Source: an uncultured Flavobacteriales bacterium (lineage in GTDB: Bacteria > Bacteroidota > Bacteroidia > Flavobacteriales_F > PHOS-HE28). Taken from it: a stretch of 51,832 nucleotides of DNA. The stretch is taken from NCBI GenBank assembly GCA_937872175.1, contig CALMPI010000034.1:1-51832 (forward strand), in the 5' to 3' direction. Each line of letters begins with the position of its first letter. Position 1 is the stretch's first letter. Shown piece after piece: positions 14,990 to 23,092 of this stretch. A program made the position numbers and the translations under genes. The notes beneath the pieces are model-generated. The model was not told the origin of the DNA, did not search any database, and was given only the letters and a program-made list of their open reading frames with translations.

Positions 14990-15814
14990 ATGATCCACAT
15001 CTTCCACCCCACGGACCTGTCCGAGGCCGGGGCCACCGCCTTCCGGCATGCCCTGCGGCTGGCCGTGGCGGCGCCCGGCAAGTTCACCATCCTGCACGTC
15101 ACCGACGGTGAGGCGCACCGCAGCGATCTGCCCGGTGTGCGCCAGGCCCTGGTGGACTGGGGCCTGCTGCGGCACCCGGAGGATGAGGAGGGCCTCACCG
15201 CCCTGCGCCTCGCGGTGCGCAAGGTGATCAGCGCCGAGGGCGATCCGGTGGCGGCCTGCCTGGACCACCTGATCCGGCATCCGGCGCACTGGCTGGTGCT
15301 GGGCACCGGCCAGCGCACGGGTGCCGACCGCCTGCTGAAGGCCTCGGTGGCCGAGGGGCTGATGCGCAAGGCCCGCGTGCCTGCGCTCGTGGTGCCTGCG
15401 GGCGTGCCCGGCTTCGTGCTGCCCGACCAGGGTCGCGTGGCCCTGCACCGCGTGCTGCTGCCCGTGGGACCGCCCGCCCTGTCCCGCATGGCGGGCATCG
15501 TCCTGCACGACCTGCTGCAGCGCTGTGGCGTGGAGCGGGTGGAGGTGCATACCCTCACGGTGGGTGAGGCCGCCCTGCCGGCCGACCTGCACGATCGCCT
15601 GAACGGTCGCGCCGCCTTCACCCATCACCAGGCCGACGGAGACGTGGTGGATGCCATCGTGGACACGGCCGATCGCCTGGCGGTCGACCTGGTGGCCATG
15701 GCCACCGAAGGGCACGACAGCGTGGGCGATGCGCTCTGGGGCAGCCGGGCCGAACAGGTGCTTCGTCGGGCCCGCACCCCGGTGCTGGTCGCTCCGTCCC
15801 AGTTGCCGGTCTAG
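14990..15814 (+). CDS. Universal stress protein, tandem UspA domains
   Basis: 274 residues. The start MIHIFHPTDLSEAGATAFRH opens a UspA fold. The first domain spans about 1-140 (…LRKARVPALVVPAG is its final strand). The second spans about 150-274 and ends ALWGSRAEQVLRRARTPVLV, typical of the last helix and strand of the fold. The G-2x-G-9x-G(S/T) nucleotide loop is only partly kept (GTGQRTGADRLLKASVAE; ATEGHDSVGDALWGSRAE), so ATP binding is uncertain. Two-domain Usp proteins are common in Bacteroidota. CATCTTGC at 14969-14976 is a weak -7 candidate. It is convergent with the HD-PPK gene, four bases between stops. Confidence 0.85.
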   Translation: MIHIFHPTDLSEAGATAFRHALRLAVAAPGKFTILHVTDGEAHRSDLPGVRQALVDWGLLRHPEDEEGLTALRLAVRKVISAEGDPVAACLDHLIRHPAHWLVLGTGQRTGADRLLKASVAEGLMRKARVPALVVPAGVPGFVLPDQGRVALHRVLLPVGPPALSRMAGIVLHDLLQRCGVERVEVHTLTVGEAALPADLHDRLNGRAAFTHHQADGDVVDAIVDTADRLAVDLVAMATEGHDSVGDALWGSRAEQVLRRARTPVLVAPSQLPV

Positions 15815-15818
15815 GCGT

Positions 15819-18509
15819 CTATCGGCCACCCTGCGGCCTGTCCCGGGTGGCCAGCCACGCGCGGAACTGCTCCTGGGCCCGCACGGCCTTTCCCCCGCGC
15901 GAAGCCTTGCGGTATCGGTTCTCCTGCCGCGCATCGATCCCACGGGCCTTCATGGTGTCGGCCCACTGCAGTTCGAGCATGCGCAACACCTCGGCCTTGG
16001 TGGCCGCATCGCGCAACGGGAAGGCCACCTCCACGCGGCGGTCCAGGTTGCGCTCCATCAGGTCGGCGCTGGCCAGGTACACCAGCTGTCGCCCCTGGGC
16101 ATGGAACACGTAGGCCCGTGCATGCTCCAGGTAGCGGTCCACGATGCTGATGGCCGAAATGGTGTCGCTGGTTCCCGGGATGCCGGGCACCAGGCAGCAG
16201 ATGCCGCGCACGATGAGGCGGATGGGCACCCCGGCGCGCGATGCGTCGTACAACTTGCCGATCATCGCCTTGTCCTCCAGGCTGTTCATCTTGAGCAGGA
16301 TGCCGGAGGGCTTGCCCGAACGCGCCTGCTCGATCTCCCGGTCGATGAGGGCCTCCAGGCCGCTGCGCAGACCGGTGGGTGCCATCATCAGCTGCCGCAG
16401 CTGCGGCACATGCCGCCGGTCCGCCAGGTGGCGGAACACTTCGCCGACCTCGCGGCACAGTTCGGTGTCCGCCGTCAGGAGCGCACAATCCGCGTACAGC
16501 CGCGCGGTGTGCTCGTGGAAGTTGCCGGTGCCGAGGTAGGCGTAGCGCCTTGTGGCGCGGCCTTCGCGCCGTTCGATGAGGCCGAGCTTGCCATGCACCT
16601 TCAGCCCTTCGTAACTGTACAGCACCCGCGCGCCGGCGGCCTCCAGCTGCTCGCCCCAGTTCAGGTTGGTGCGCTCATCGAAGCGCGCCTGCACCTCCAC
16701 GAACACGGTGACCTGCTTGCCGGCGCGAAGCGCCTCGAGGAGCGCCTCACACACCTGCGAGCGTTCGGCCACGCGGTAGAGCGTGAGGGCGATGCTCCGC
16801 ACCTGCGGGTCGTGCGCGGCCTGCCGCAGCCAGTCCACCACCACACCGAAGTCGTGGTAGGGGAAGTGCAGCAGCAGGTCGTGCTGCGCGATGCGGTCGA
16901 AGAGCCGACGGCGCGCCCTGGGCCCGGGGCGGGGGAGGGGTGGGCGCTCCGGATCGCGCAAGGCCGGATGGCCCTCCACAGGAAGGCCCATCAGGTCGCT
17001 GAAGTTGTGGTAGCGTCCACCGGCCACCAGGTCGGGTCCCTTCAGCCCCAGCAGCGACCGCAATGCCTTGCGCACGGGCGGCGGCATGCGCTCGTCGTAC
17101 AGGAAGCGGCTGGGCACACCGGTGGAGCGTTTGCGCAGGCTGCGGCGCACCTTGTCCACCACGCGTTCGCCGAACTCCTCCTCCAGGTACAGCTCGGCAT
17201 CGCGGCTCAGCTTGATGGCGTAACTGTCCACCAGCACGTGACCGGCGAAGTGGTCCTGCAGGCCCAGGCGCATCACGTCGTCCAGGAAGATGACCGCGGT
17301 GCGGCCGCGTGCGGCCGGCAGGGTGAGGAAGCGGCCCACCGCATCGCTGGGCACGTTCACCAGCACCAGCCGTTCGCGGCGTTTGCCCTTGCCCGCCGGC
17401 CGCAGCCGGCATACGAGGTACAGCTTGCGGTCCTCGATGAACAGGGCGTTGCCGTCGCGTACCTCGGCGGTGTGCAGCAGCGGTGCGACGCGCGTGGTGA
17501 AGAAGGTGCGGGCGAAGGCCTCCTGGCGGGCGTCCAGCTGGTCGTTGCGCAGCAGCCGGATGCCATGGCGCGCCAGGGCGGGCAGCAGGGTGCGCCGGTA
17601 GAGGCGGCCGAACTGCTTCTGCTGCCGCAGCGCGGTGCGGTTGATCCGGGCGATCAGGGCCTCGGTGGCCACGCCCAGGGCCGTGCGGTCGCGCCGCCCC
17701 AGCTTGGCCAGCGAGCGCAGCGAGGCCACGCGCACGCGGTAGAACTCGTCGAGGTTGCTGCTGTAGATCGCCAGGAACTTGATGCGCTCCAGCAGCGGCA
17801 CGCGCGGGTCGCTGGCCTCCTGCAGCACCCGGTCGTTGAAGGCCAGCCAGCTGAGGTCGCGGTCGAAGAAGGGGTCGTGCTGCACCCGCGGTGCGGGCAG
17901 CACACCCTCGCGCACACGCCGCCGGGCGAGGCTGAGGTTCATGCGTTTCTGCGCCCCGAAGCGCCGCTCGGCGTACGGCGTGTGGAAGCGATGCGCCTCC
18001 AGGTAGGCCAGGTTCTCGCGCGCCCACTCGCCGCGCTTCACGGTGCGTGCCGTCACGGCCTGCTGCTCCAGCTTCAAGCGCTCGCTGTGCTCCTCGAAGT
18101 CCACCTGGCCGGCCTTGGCGCTGTCCGCATCGCGCAGAATGCGTTGCAGCAGGCTCCGGGGCCGGGCACCCATGCGCGTGGCCTGGATCAGCGCCACCAC
18201 GCGCCGGACCAGGGAGGCCGGTACGCCCTGCTCCTTCAGAAAGGCCGCGGCCAGGCGTGCGCTCACCCCCTCGTGGCCCGCGTAGGCCTGCGCGTAGCCC
18301 GTGTCGTGGAACAGGGCCGCCATCTCCAGGGCCCACAGGTCGGTCCCGGACAGGCGGTGGGCCCGTCCGATCTCCAGCGCCGTGCGCGTCACCGCCAGCG
18401 TGTGGTCCAGGTCGTGGAAGGTGAAGCGTGCACCGATGTGCTTGCTGAAGTGGCGCCGCACATGGAGCCGCGCCTGTTCCAGCACCTCCTCGCGTTCACC
18501 CGACCGCAT
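15819..18509 (-). CDS. ppk: HD phosphohydrolase-polyphosphate kinase 1 fusion
   Basis: 896 residues. Residues about 1-200 are an HD-domain protein: H36 (HDLDHT), H68-D69 (ALFHDTGY), H79 (AGHEGVSAR) and D127/D129 (ILRDADSAKAG) give the metal site, with the usual tail ENLAYLEAHRFHTPYAERRF. Residues from about 212 form a complete PPK1: DRDLSWLAFNDRVLQEA, AIYSSNLDEFYRVRVASLRS, the phosphohistidine motif LKVHGKLGLI, YLGTGNFHEHTARLYAD, and GICCLVPGIPGTSD. PPK1 makes polyphosphate from ATP through a phosphohistidine. The start at 18509 follows a TAACTTGC box and the reading frame is continuous through the junction. The domain union suggests coupled synthesis and hydrolysis of phosphate compounds; the HD substrate is unknown. 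Confidence 0.88.
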   Translation of the reverse strand: MRSGEREEVLEQARLHVRRHFSKHIGARFTFHDLDHTLAVTRTALEIGRAHRLSGTDLWALEMAALFHDTGYAQAYAGHEGVSARLAAAFLKEQGVPASLVRRVVALIQATRMGARPRSLLQRILRDADSAKAGQVDFEEHSERLKLEQQAVTARTVKRGEWARENLAYLEAHRFHTPYAERRFGAQKRMNLSLARRRVREGVLPAPRVQHDPFFDRDLSWLAFNDRVLQEASDPRVPLLERIKFLAIYSSNLDEFYRVRVASLRSLAKLGRRDRTALGVATEALIARINRTALRQQKQFGRLYRRTLLPALARHGIRLLRNDQLDARQEAFARTFFTTRVAPLLHTAEVRDGNALFIEDRKLYLVCRLRPAGKGKRRERLVLVNVPSDAVGRFLTLPAARGRTAVIFLDDVMRLGLQDHFAGHVLVDSYAIKLSRDAELYLEEEFGERVVDKVRRSLRKRSTGVPSRFLYDERMPPPVRKALRSLLGLKGPDLVAGGRYHNFSDLMGLPVEGHPALRDPERPPLPRPGPRARRRLFDRIAQHDLLLHFPYHDFGVVVDWLRQAAHDPQVRSIALTLYRVAERSQVCEALLEALRAGKQVTVFVEVQARFDERTNLNWGEQLEAAGARVLYSYEGLKVHGKLGLIERREGRATRRYAYLGTGNFHEHTARLYADCALLTADTELCREVGEVFRHLADRRHVPQLRQLMMAPTGLRSGLEALIDREIEQARSGKPSGILLKMNSLEDKAMIGKLYDASRAGVPIRLIVRGICCLVPGIPGTSDTISAISIVDRYLEHARAYVFHAQGRQLVYLASADLMERNLDRRVEVAFPLRDAATKAEVLRMLELQWADTMKARGIDARQENRYRKASRGGKAVRAQEQFRAWLATRDRPQGGR

Positions 18510-18514
18510 GGGGC

Positions 18515-18522
18515 GCAAGTTA
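18515..18522 (-). promoter_or_regulatory. -7 box TAACTTGC for the HD-PPK gene
   Basis: Leftward TAACTTGC ends five bases before the ATG at 18509, which implies a leaderless message. It fixes the start and rules out the 252-codon upstream extension of the frame. Confidence 0.55.
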
Positions 18523-18554
18523 TCGGTGCGCCGGGGCCCGTTCGGGGCCGCGGC

Positions 18555-18562
18555 TATCTTTG
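18555..18562 (+). promoter_or_regulatory. -7 box TATCTTTG for the SiaB-like gene
   Basis: An exact TAnnTTTG match ending 13 bases before the ATG at 18576. The two divergent promoters share only 66 bases, so the genes may be co-regulated. Confidence 0.6.
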
Positions 18563-18575
18563 AACGCTTCGGCCG

Positions 18576-19607
18576 ATGGAGGTCCCCCATGCGCTCAGCC
18601 TGTACCGGGCCTTGTCCGGCGGCACCTTCGCCCTCCTGCTCGGCGATCCGTTCCGCGACGCGCAGACCGCCCGCCTGATCGAGCTGGCCGAGGCCGTTGC
18701 CGAGCGGCAGGGCCTGTCCAAGGCGGCCCGCGCACGGCTGGCCTTCGTGCTGGTGGAGGCCTTCCAGAACATCATCCGCCACCGCCCCGAGGCCGAAGGC
18801 ATCAAGCACCGGAGCGGTCTCCTGTTCGGCGTGGTGCCGCAGGGCCAGCAGGTGATCACGTTCAACCCGGTGGCCGACGCCGACCTGCCCGCGTTGCACC
18901 GCGCGCTCAACGGTGTGCTCGGCAAGGATGCCGACACGTTGAAGGCGCTCTTCCTCCGCGGGCTGCAGGCCAACGCCGCATCGGCCAAGGGCGGCGCCGG
19001 GCTGGGGCTCATCGAGATGGCGCGCCGCAGCGGCCGCGATCCGGGCCATGCGCTGGAACCCCTCGAGCCCGGCATGCACCGCTTCATGCTCCAGGTACTG
19101 CTCGGGGACGCGGAGCCCCTGCCGTTCGACCGCGTGGCCGGGGTCTGCCGCGCGCAGGAGGCATGTCGCGTGGTGGCCGCCATGCTCGGCGAACCGGCGC
19201 CGGCCCTGTTGAACGCCCTGCTGGGGCTGGTGCAGGAGTCGGGGGTGGGCGGGGAACCGCTGCACGCCTGCCTGCTGGCCGCCACCCAGTATTTCGATGA
19301 CAGCGCCGCGCGTCGCAGCGGGTCCGTGCTGCTGTCCGTCCAGCGCCGTTCCCCCATCGGCTGGAGCATGCTTGCGGGTTCGGTGGGCCCGGACTCAGAG
19401 GCCCGTCACCTGCAGGAGGTCGTGGAGGGGATCGGCCGGGATACGGCCTTTCACCTCAAACGCCGCTACCGCGCGGCCCTCCAGGGGGAGGACCCCGCCG
19501 GTGCCGGGCTGCTGGAACTGGCCATGCGCGCCACCGGGGGGCTCACCGCCGGTCGGTGCGACCTGGACGCGGAGCTGTCCCTGGCCTGGGTGGAGGCCCG
19601 TTCCTGA
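18576..19607 (+). CDS. SiaB-family (DUF6272) protein, tandem domains
   Basis: 343 residues. Residues 1-180 match the SiaB/DUF6272 pattern: SGGTFALLLGDPF, then a helix, then LVEAFQNIIRHR (the N-box-like helix of a histidine-kinase/GHKL-type ATPase fold), GLLFGVVPQGQQVITFNPV, and AKGGAGLGLIEMARRS (the glycine lid). Residues about 195-343 look like a second, degenerate copy (ALLNALLGLVQ, CLLAATQYFDD, GSVLLSVQRR, DPAGAGLLELAMRATGG) without the N-box asparagines. SiaB proteins are serine kinases acting on anti-sigma-like partners in biofilm control. No partner phosphatase or STAS gene is visible. It is divergent from HD-PPK. Confidence 0.72.
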   Translation: MEVPHALSLYRALSGGTFALLLGDPFRDAQTARLIELAEAVAERQGLSKAARARLAFVLVEAFQNIIRHRPEAEGIKHRSGLLFGVVPQGQQVITFNPVADADLPALHRALNGVLGKDADTLKALFLRGLQANAASAKGGAGLGLIEMARRSGRDPGHALEPLEPGMHRFMLQVLLGDAEPLPFDRVAGVCRAQEACRVVAAMLGEPAPALLNALLGLVQESGVGGEPLHACLLAATQYFDDSAARRSGSVLLSVQRRSPIGWSMLAGSVGPDSEARHLQEVVEGIGRDTAFHLKRRYRAALQGEDPAGAGLLELAMRATGGLTAGRCDLDAELSLAWVEARS

Positions 19608-19675
19608 TCCCCAACGCACCGTTCGCCGGATCGCCCGGCCCCTGGCACAATTCCTGTCCCGTGTTGGTGTTATCC

Positions 19676-19843
19676 ATGAGCAACCCCGCACGCACGATGC
19701 TTGCCGCCCTGTTCCATGCGCTGGAGCGCTTCGAGGCCTGGTTCGACCGCCGCTTCGGCTGGTTCTTCACCAACGGGATGAAGGATCGGGAGCGGAGGGG
19801 CACCGCGTTCACCAGCGCACGCACACGTTCCGCGCCTCGGTGA
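19676..19843 (+). CDS. Small 55-residue protein, uncharacterised
   Basis: MSNPARTMLAALFHALERFE, then AWFDRRFGWFFTNGMKDRER. The aromatic FDRRFGWFFTNG core resembles short conserved proteins seen in Bacteroidota, but no function is known to me. The last 12 codons lie antisense to the 3' end of the aldehyde dehydrogenase gene (35-bp overlap), so the true end may differ. No promoter box was found. Confidence 0.45.
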   Translation: MSNPARTMLAALFHALERFEAWFDRRFGWFFTNGMKDRERRGTAFTSARTRSAPR

Positions 19844-21251
19844 AGAAGCGCAGCGCCTCCCAGCCGCCCTCGCGCCCCACGCCGCTTTGCTTGGTGCCCC
19901 CGAAGGGCGTGCGGAGGTCGCGCACCATCCAGCAGTTCACCCACACGATGCCCGCCTGGATGCCGCGCGCCACGCGGTGCGCCCGCTGGACGTCCCGTGT
20001 CCACACCACACCGGCCAGGCCGTAGGGCGTCGCGTTCGCCAGCGCCAGCGCCTCCTCTTCGCTGTCGAAGGGCTGCAGCGTCACCACCGGACCGAAGATC
20101 TCCTCCTGGTTGGTGCGGCACTGCGGACCCAGCCCCTCGATCACCGTGGGGCGCATGTACCAGCCGCCGGACAGGGCGCCCTGCAGCCGCACGCGCGCTC
20201 CGCCGCACAGCACGGTGCCGCCTTCGGCACGCGCCAGGTCCACGTAACCGAGCACCTTCTCCAGATGCGCCTCGCTCACCAGCGCGCCCAGGTCGGTCGC
20301 AGGGTCCGCCGGATCACCCACGCGCAGCGCCTCGGTGCGTGCCACGAACGCCGCCTTGAAGCGGTCGTAGATGCCGCGTGCCACGAGGATGCGTGAACCG
20401 CACAGGCAGATCTGTCCCTGGTTGCGGAAGGAGGATCGCACGGTGGTGTCCAGCATGCGGTCGAAGTCGCAATCCTCGAACACCACCACGGGGTTCTTGC
20501 CGCCGAGCTCCAGGCTGAGCTTCTTGAACATCGGCGCCGCGGTGCGGGCGATCTCCGCGCCGGTGCGCGTGCCGCCGGTGAAGGAGATCGCGGGGATGTC
20601 CGGATGCGCGCTGATGGCGGCCCCCACCTTGGCGCCCAGCCCGTGCACGATGTTCAGCACACCGGGGGGCAATCCCACGGCCGCGCACGCTTCGGCCAGC
20701 AGGTGCGCCGTGAGGGGGGTCACCTCCGAGGGCTTGGCCACCACCGTGCAGCCGGCCGCCAGCGCGGGGGCCACCTTCCAGGTGAAGAGGTAGAGCGGCA
20801 GGTTCCACGGGCTGATGCAGCCGGCCACACCCACCGGCTGCCGGTCGGTGTAGTTCAGCGCCACCTCGTCCATCAGGTGCGCCTCGCTCTGTTGGTGCAG
20901 GATGGCCGTGGCGAAGAAGCGCAGGTTGGCCACGGCGCGCGGAATGTCCACCTCACGCGCCAGATGAACGGGCTTGCCATTGTCCCGCGACTCGGCCTGT
21001 GCGAAGCGCTCCAGGTCGCGTTCCACTTGGTCCGCCACACGCAGCAGGGCGTTACTGCGCCCCTCGCGCCCCAGCCCCCACCACCCGGGCTGCGCCGCCC
21101 GCGCGGCCGCCACCGCATCGTCCACATCGCGTGCGTCACTGTCCGGTGCGGTGGCGAACACCGCGCCCGTGGCGGGTGCATGCACCGGCAGGGTGGAGCC
21201 GCTGTGCGCGGCGGCGAAGCGCCCGCCGATGTGGTTCAGGATCGTCTCCAT
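19809..21251 (-). CDS. Aldehyde dehydrogenase, probably 2-aminomuconate semialdehyde type
   Basis: 480 residues of a complete NAD-dependent ALDH: N150 (SPWNLPLYL), K173 (VAKPSEVTPL), the SFTGGTRTG turn, general base E248 (LSLELGGKNP), nucleophile C282 (NQGQICLCGSRI) and the EEIFGPVVTLQPF motif. GQICLCGSR and the INCWMVRDLRTPFGG-like end (WVNCWMVRDLRTPFGGTKQS) are typical of 2-hydroxymuconate and 2-aminomuconate semialdehyde dehydrogenases. Two kynurenine-pathway genes at 30546-32101 make the aminomuconate substrate the better guess. The start at 21251 is set by homology and by TACCTTCG at 21263-21270. Confidence 0.85.
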   Translation of the reverse strand: METILNHIGGRFAAAHSGSTLPVHAPATGAVFATAPDSDARDVDDAVAAARAAQPGWWGLGREGRSNALLRVADQVERDLERFAQAESRDNGKPVHLAREVDIPRAVANLRFFATAILHQQSEAHLMDEVALNYTDRQPVGVAGCISPWNLPLYLFTWKVAPALAAGCTVVAKPSEVTPLTAHLLAEACAAVGLPPGVLNIVHGLGAKVGAAISAHPDIPAISFTGGTRTGAEIARTAAPMFKKLSLELGGKNPVVVFEDCDFDRMLDTTVRSSFRNQGQICLCGSRILVARGIYDRFKAAFVARTEALRVGDPADPATDLGALVSEAHLEKVLGYVDLARAEGGTVLCGGARVRLQGALSGGWYMRPTVIEGLGPQCRTNQEEIFGPVVTLQPFDSEEEALALANATPYGLAGVVWTRDVQRAHRVARGIQAGIVWVNCWMVRDLRTPFGGTKQSGVGREGGWEALRFFTEARNVCVRW

Positions 21252-21262
21252 GGCTGCGGCGC

Positions 21263-21270
21263 CGAAGGTA
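21263..21270 (-). promoter_or_regulatory. -7 box TACCTTCG for the aldehyde dehydrogenase
   Basis: Leftward TACCTTCG ends 11 bases before the ATG at 21251. Confidence 0.45.
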
Positions 21271-21361
21271 CAGGCACCGGACCGCAGCCCCCCCGAAAAG
21301 CCGAAAGGCCCCCACATCGTGGAAGCCTTCCAGCCCCTTGTTGCGCTGTCATTGAACGAAC

Positions 21362-21574
21362 CTACTCGATGACAAGCTTCGTGAATGCGTTGGACGGAAG
21401 GCAGGCCAACCGATCGGTCGGTGCCACGGGGCGTACCGTGTTCCCCGTGGTGGTCGCCGGCTCGATGGCCTTGCGCGGGGGGGGATAGCGGAAGGGGGAT
21501 GCGGCCTGTGCCCACGTGACGCCGCCGATGGCGAGGCCGAGGCAGAACAGCTGGGTGGCGGTGGTGCGGCGCAT
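21362..21574 (-). CDS. Small secreted protein divergent from the two-component operon
   Basis: 70 residues: MRRTTATQLFCLGLAIGGVT then WAQAASPFRYPPPRKAIEPA form a signal peptide and a proline-rich start of the mature chain. The rest (TTTGNTVRPVAPTDRLACLP, then SNAFTKLVIE) has no known domain. The start at 21574 is supported by a TACGTTCG box at 21594-21601. It shares its upstream region, with the CGTTRA array, with the sensor kinase gene. A periplasmic accessory or target of that system is an inference. Confidence 0.55.
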   Translation of the reverse strand: MRRTTATQLFCLGLAIGGVTWAQAASPFRYPPPRKAIEPATTTGNTVRPVAPTDRLACLPSNAFTKLVIE

Positions 21575-21593
21575 GGGTCGGCGTTCGATGCTG

Positions 21594-21601
21594 CGAACGT
21601 A
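21594..21601 (-). promoter_or_regulatory. -7 box TACGTTCG for the small secreted protein
   Basis: Leftward TACGTTCG ends 19 bases before the ATG at 21574. The CGTTRA array starts 21 bases upstream of it, at its -33 region. Confidence 0.45.
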
Positions 21602-21622
21602 CACGGTGAACGACCCGTCGAA

Positions 21623-21659
21623 CGTTAACGACACGTTGATCGCCGTTAAAGAACGTTAA
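21623..21659. promoter_or_regulatory. Phased CGTTRA direct repeats, putative response-regulator site
   Basis: CGTTAA at 21623, CGTTGA at 21634, CGTTAA at 21644 and CGTTAA at 21654 lie in the same direction at 11, 10 and 10 bp. This helical phasing is what OmpR/PhoB-type regulators bind. The array lies between two divergent -7 boxes. Autoregulation by the response regulator at 23055-23774 is the simplest reading. Confidence 0.55.
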
Positions 21660-21688
21660 GTGCTTCCCGCCGGGGAGAAGGGCCCGGA

Positions 21689-21696
21689 TAGTTTCG
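21689..21696 (+). promoter_or_regulatory. -7 box TAGTTTCG for the sensor kinase
   Basis: TAGTTTCG ends four bases before the GTG at 21701, which implies a leaderless start. The CGTTRA array ends 29 bases upstream, an activator position. Confidence 0.45.
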
Positions 21697-21700
21697 GACC

Positions 21701-23092
21701 GTGAACGAGCGGTCGATCCTGGGGCTCACGCTGGCCATCACCCTGGCGCTCGTGGGCCTGGTGGTGATCCAGGTGCGGTGGATCGGTGAGTCGATGGACC
21801 TGAAGGATGTGCAGCTGGGCCGCAGCGTGGACAATGCCTTGATCGCGGTGGGCGAGCGTCTGGAACGCCTGGAGACCTTGGAGCGCCTGCGTGCGCACAG
21901 CGGCCTCGACCGCCTGCGCTCCACCGACAGCCTGACGGTGATCGGCGCGCCCACCGGGTCTGACGATGTGGTGGCCGACATGCTGCGCGGCCTCATCGCT
22001 GCGGATGAGGTGCGTCCCGTGGAGGAACGCGTGCCCGCCCCGGTGCTCGATTCGCTGCTGGGGGAGGAGCTGCGGCTGCGCGGCATCACAGGAGCCGTGG
22101 ACCACGCCATCCTGGATGCCGTGGACCAGGTGGTGATGGCCTCGCCCGGTGCCGACACCGCAGCGCTCGTCGGCTCCCCGCATACCGTGCCGCTCTTCCG
22201 GAACGACGCGCCCGGTGCACGCCTGCGTCTCCATGTGCTCCTGCCCGGGCAGGAGCGTCTGGTGCGTGCCGCCATCCGGCCCATGCTGCTGATGTCCGCC
22301 GCCTTCCTGCTGGTGATCGTGGCCGTCTTCGTCATCACCCTGCGCACGGTCCACCGGCAGAAGCGCATCAGCGACATCAAGAACGACCTGGTGAACAACC
22401 TCACGCACGAGCTGAAGACCCCCATCAGCACCATCGCACTGGCCTGCGAGGCGCTCAACGACCCGTCCATGCCGCACACCGAGCAGCAGACGCGCACCTT
22501 CGTGAACATGATCCGCGAGGAGAACAAGCGCCTCGGAGTGCTGGTGGAGAACGTGCTGCAGAGCGCCGTGCAGGACAGCGGGCAGATGCGGCTGCGACCG
22601 GTGGACCTGGACCTGCACGTGCTGATCGACGACGTGGTGCGCAACATGCGCATCCAGGCCGAACGGCGCGGAGGAGGCATCGAGGTGGCCTTCGGGGCCG
22701 CGCTGCATCGCCTGCAGGGCGACCGCATCCACCTGACCAACGTGCTGCAGAACCTGATCGACAACGCCATCAAGTACGCCGCCCGCGAACCCCGCATCCA
22801 GGTGCGCACCCGCAGCGATCACCAAGGGATCGCCGTGGAGGTGCAGGACAACGGGATCGGCATTCCGCGCGCCGAGCAACGGCGCATCTTCGAGAAGCTC
22901 TACCGGGTGCCCACCGGCAACGTCCACAACGTGAAGGGCTTCGGCCTGGGCCTCAGTTATGTGCGCGCCGTGGTGCAGCGGCATGGCGGGCGCATCCAGG
23001 TGGCCAGCGAACCCGGCCAGGGCAGCACGTTCACGATCACCCTCCCCTTTGAACATGGCTCCAACACCCAAGCTCCTGGTGGTCGAGGATGA
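21701..23092 (+). CDS. Sensor histidine kinase
   Basis: 463 residues, GTG start. The first membrane segment is at about 6-26 (ILGLTLAITLALVGLVVIQV). A periplasmic domain of about 170 residues without a known fold follows, then a second membrane segment at about 200-220 (LLMSAAFLLVIVAVFVITL). The catalytic part has the H-box LVNNLTHELKTPISTIAL, N-box NLIDNAIKYAA, DNGIGIPRAEQRRIFEKLYR, and G2-box GFGLGLSYVRAV. This is the Bacteroidota RprX-like group. Its 3' end overlaps the regulator gene by 38 bases, so both proteins are made from one message. The signal is unknown. Confidence 0.93.
   Translation: MNERSILGLTLAITLALVGLVVIQVRWIGESMDLKDVQLGRSVDNALIAVGERLERLETLERLRAHSGLDRLRSTDSLTVIGAPTGSDDVVADMLRGLIAADEVRPVEERVPAPVLDSLLGEELRLRGITGAVDHAILDAVDQVVMASPGADTAALVGSPHTVPLFRNDAPGARLRLHVLLPGQERLVRAAIRPMLLMSAAFLLVIVAVFVITLRTVHRQKRISDIKNDLVNNLTHELKTPISTIALACEALNDPSMPHTEQQTRTFVNMIREENKRLGVLVENVLQSAVQDSGQMRLRPVDLDLHVLIDDVVRNMRIQAERRGGGIEVAFGAALHRLQGDRIHLTNVLQNLIDNAIKYAAREPRIQVRTRSDHQGIAVEVQDNGIGIPRAEQRRIFEKLYRVPTGNVHNVKGFGLGLSYVRAVVQRHGGRIQVASEPGQGSTFTITLPFEHGSNTQAPGGRG

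Noticed and set aside
15651..18563. 970-codon rightward frame opposite HD-PPK
   Set aside because: Shadow frame; the opposite strand carries all PPK1 motifs.
21251..21515. 88-codon N-terminal extension of the aldehyde dehydrogenase
   Set aside because: It lies upstream of the TACCTTCG box and has no ALDH homology; the family begins at 21251.
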